In this document: one piece after another, positions 5,281 to 6,846 of the stretch
Numbering within the stretch: position 1 is the first letter of the stretch
How the letters are laid out: every line of letters begins with the position of its first letter
Assembly: GCA_028287415.1 (NCBI GenBank)
Contig: JAQBPS010000333.1
Location: 1 to 6,846, forward strand
Direction: 5' to 3'
DNA: 6,846 nt
Origin: Bacillota bacterium
GTDB lineage: Bacteria > Bacillota > Sulfobacillia > Symbiobacteriales > Symbiobacteriaceae
Made by a program: the position numbers and the translations under genes
Notes under the pieces: generated by a model
The model's input: the letters and a program-made list of their open reading frames with translations, nothing else
What the model was told of the DNA's origin: nothing
Databases searched by the model: none

Positions 5281-6045
5281 CTAGTGCGGCGGCAAGAGCT
5301 CCCATGGCCACACCAGGTGCATCGACGTACCGCGGAAGGCGGTGCCGATGAGGCTGAGGACCACGAAGGAGGTCAGGTAGAACGAGTACAGGGCGATCAT
5401 GACCTCGCGGGTATTGGCCTTGTACCGGCGGCGCACAATGCTGACGAGAATCCAGGGGATGGCGATCATCAGGATGATCGGAATGAAAATCTCGCCGACC
5501 CAGGCAACGGCGTCAGCCTTCACGTGGAAAGCGTTCATGAGCTCCCACTTGACGAATGGGCCGAGGCCATGGGAACCCTCGGGCATGCCGGCGATGAAGA
5601 ACTTCTCGTCGAAAATGACGAGGCCGATCTCGAGAATCGCCGTGTAGATGGCGGACAGCACCACGATCGCCGGGCCTTTCTTGGTGCTGAACCAGATGCC
5701 GCTGCCGCGGCGATCCCGGTCAATATACGGCACCATGCCCAGCAGCACCAGAGCGGCGGTCGGCACAGCCACGCCGGCGAGACCCGGGTGCATGTGCAGC
5801 AGCAGTTCCTGCAGGCCGAGGAAGTACCAGGGGGCCTTCGCCGGGTTGATCGTATGGTCCGGGTTGGCCAGATCGAGCAGCGGTGCGTTGACCATCGTGG
5901 ACATGATCGACAGCGCCAGGATCATGGTGATGGCCATAACCGCCTCGATCGAGACGAGGTACGGCCACGTATAAACCATTTCTTCCTTCTGGGCAGGCTG
6001 GACCTTGGGGCCTGCCTGCTGATACTTCTCAGTGGTCTCAGCCAT
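5281..6045 (-). CDS. Cytochrome b C-terminal half (subunit IV-like) of the bc complex
   Basis: A 254-residue membrane protein corresponding to the C-terminal half of cytochrome b (PetD, or the N-terminal part of Bacillus QcrC), which completes the Qo site. NPAKAPWYFLGLQELL (67-82) is the Qo-loop region: where most cytochromes b have PEWY, this has A71-P-W-Y74. Membrane helices are apparent at about 29-51, 91-107, 124-145, 180-204 and 215-237. The first three match the subunit IV core. The last two are additional, giving about the length of Bacillus QcrC but without its haem domain, since there is no CxxCH and indeed no cysteine at all. The ATG at 6045 has AAGGAGGGG upstream and follows the qcrB stop by 14 bp. 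Haem c is provided by the separate dihaem cytochrome of the same operon. I leave the symbol empty because neither petD nor qcrC fits exactly. Confidence 0.9.
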   Translation of the reverse strand: MAETTEKYQQAGPKVQPAQKEEMVYTWPYLVSIEAVMAITMILALSIMSTMVNAPLLDLANPDHTINPAKAPWYFLGLQELLLHMHPGLAGVAVPTAALVLLGMVPYIDRDRRGSGIWFSTKKGPAIVVLSAIYTAILEIGLVIFDEKFFIAGMPEGSHGLGPFVKWELMNAFHVKADAVAWVGEIFIPIILMIAIPWILVSIVRRRYKANTREVMIALYSFYLTSFVVLSLIGTAFRGTSMHLVWPWELLPPH

Positions 6046-6059
6046 GACTTCCCCTCCTT

Positions 6060-6830
6060 CTAGTCGGCAGCGGGAGCCGTGTACTGCTGCTCTTCTTCGC
6101 TTTCCTCCGGGTACGGGATCGGCGTGGAGATGCCGCCGTCCTTACGGACACGCCAGAAGTGCATGGCCATCAGGGCGATGCAGGCGAGCGGCAGCAGGAT
6201 CACGTGCAGGGTGTACCACCGAACCAGCGTGGCGGGACCGACGTCGAAGCCGCCGGCCAGCGCCTGCTGTACGTACGTGCCGACCACGGGCGAAACCTTG
6301 GCCATGTTCGTACCGACCATGATTGCCCAGTAAGCCAACGCGTCCCACGGGAGCAGGTAGCCGGTGAAGGAGAGCAGGACGGTGACCAGGAACAGCATGA
6401 TTCCGATCACCCAGTTGAACTCACGGGGCGGCTTGTATGCACCTGTGTAGAACACGCGTGTCATGTGCAGCCAGACCGAGATCACCATGCCGTGCGCCGC
6501 CCACCGGTGCATATTTCGGGCGAACTGACCGAAGATCACGTTCGTCTCCAACAGCTTGACCGACAGGTAGCCCTGCGGCACAGCGGGCACGTAGTAGAAC
6601 ATAAGCCAGACGCCGGTCACGGTCAGGATCAGGAACATCAGTAGGCTCAAACCACCGAGGCCCCAGGTGTAGCTCACGCGCACCGCGCTGCGGGGCAGCT
6701 TGACCGGATGCAAGTGGAGCACCACGCTGTTCAGGATTACGAGGACCTGGTTACGCGGGGTGTCGGGATAATCATTGCGGTAGATCGACTTATACAACGG
6801 GGTGTTCTTAAATTTGGCCCAAAGACCCAC
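6060..6830 (-). CDS. qcrB: Cytochrome b (b6-type) of menaquinol-cytochrome c reductase
   Basis: A 256-residue cytochrome b N-terminal half with four membrane helices (about 56-80, 111-130, 139-160 and 205-225) holding two b haems. The ligands are H108 and H122 in helix B (NMHRWAAHG...WLHMTRVF) and H209 and H224 in helix D (YTLH...AMHFWRVRK). The 15-residue step in helix D is the b6f/Firmicute spacing, not that of mitochondrial bc1. SFTGYLLPWD (154-163) is the conserved Qo-side stretch. Aligned without gaps from FYY (78-80) back to the start of helix A, the b6 cysteine that holds haem ci (C35 in plant b6) falls on G57. The only cysteine is C217 in helix D. There is a 20-residue-longer N-terminus than plant b6 and an acidic tail PEESEEE (240-246). 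The GTG start at 6830 is set by AGGGAGGTG upstream. Confidence 0.93.
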   Translation of the reverse strand: MGLWAKFKNTPLYKSIYRNDYPDTPRNQVLVILNSVVLHLHPVKLPRSAVRVSYTWGLGGLSLLMFLILTVTGVWLMFYYVPAVPQGYLSVKLLETNVIFGQFARNMHRWAAHGMVISVWLHMTRVFYTGAYKPPREFNWVIGIMLFLVTVLLSFTGYLLPWDALAYWAIMVGTNMAKVSPVVGTYVQQALAGGFDVGPATLVRWYTLHVILLPLACIALMAMHFWRVRKDGGISTPIPYPEESEEEQQYTAPAAD

Positions 6831-6837
6831 CGAATAG

Positions 6838-6846
6838 CACCTCCCT
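6838..6846 (-). promoter_or_regulatory. Ribosome binding site of qcrB at the window edge
   Basis: AGGGAGGTG on the minus strand, seven bases before the GTG at 6830, fixes that start and shows that the gene is complete in the window. The operon promoter or any earlier gene lies beyond the right edge. Confidence 0.8.

Noticed and set aside
5194..6063. Long plus-strand open frame of 289 codons
   Set aside because: It is antisense to subunit IV and part of the Rieske gene. Its H-, D- and R-rich product has no recognisable domain and no good ribosome site.
1..6846. CRISPR array, tRNA, rRNA, insertion sequence or phage genes
   Set aside because: No regularly spaced repeats, no tRNA-like cloverleaf or rRNA segments, and no transposase or integrase motifs were seen on either strand.

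Overview
The window is GC-rich, densely coded bacterial DNA. The gene content suggests a high-GC, spore-former-related Firmicute, for example the Symbiobacterium lineage. The main clues are a PpaX-type pyrophosphatase close to the Bacillus protein, a split menaquinol-cytochrome c reductase with a Tat-type Rieske protein, strong GGAGG-like ribosome sites, and frequent GTG/TTG starts. This placement is an inference; no marker gene is present.

Left part (1-2260): an amidohydrolase of the YtcJ type runs leftwards off the edge (445 to 1, partial). A 59-residue hydrophilic ORF of unknown function (488-667) diverges from it and converges on ppaX (1345 to 701), with a perfect 11-bp stem terminator between them. 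A polytopic YdjM/DUF457-like membrane metal-dependent hydrolase (1473-2219) diverges from ppaX behind a good sigma-A-type promoter. It converges on a ferredoxin gene, and the junction is a 57-nt perfect palindrome (2204-2260).

Right part (2262-6846, all minus strand): this is a respiratory operon. In transcription order it encodes cytochrome b (qcrB, 6830-6060), a subunit-IV-like cytochrome b C-terminal half (6045-5281), the Rieske protein (5242-4706), a 54-residue single-helix membrane protein (4691-4527), and a membrane-anchored dihaem cytochrome c (4477-3530). The small gaps and ribosome sites just after the preceding stops indicate co-transcription. Together they should form a quinol:cytochrome c oxidoreductase: quinol is oxidised between cytochrome b and the Rieske cluster, and electrons leave through the dihaem cytochrome. 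Downstream lie a two-helix membrane protein with a degenerate NERD-like domain (3438-2818) and a four-cluster [4Fe-4S] ferredoxin (2711-2262) with its own promoter.

The most interesting points are in the bc complex. Cytochrome b has b6-type haem spacing but Gly where b6 carries the haem-ci cysteine. The usual PEWY Qo motif reads APWY. Subunit IV has two extra helices instead of a haem-c domain, and an unrecognised small membrane protein is embedded in the operon. I see no mobile element, CRISPR array, tRNA or rRNA, and no stretch over 300 bases without a gene.
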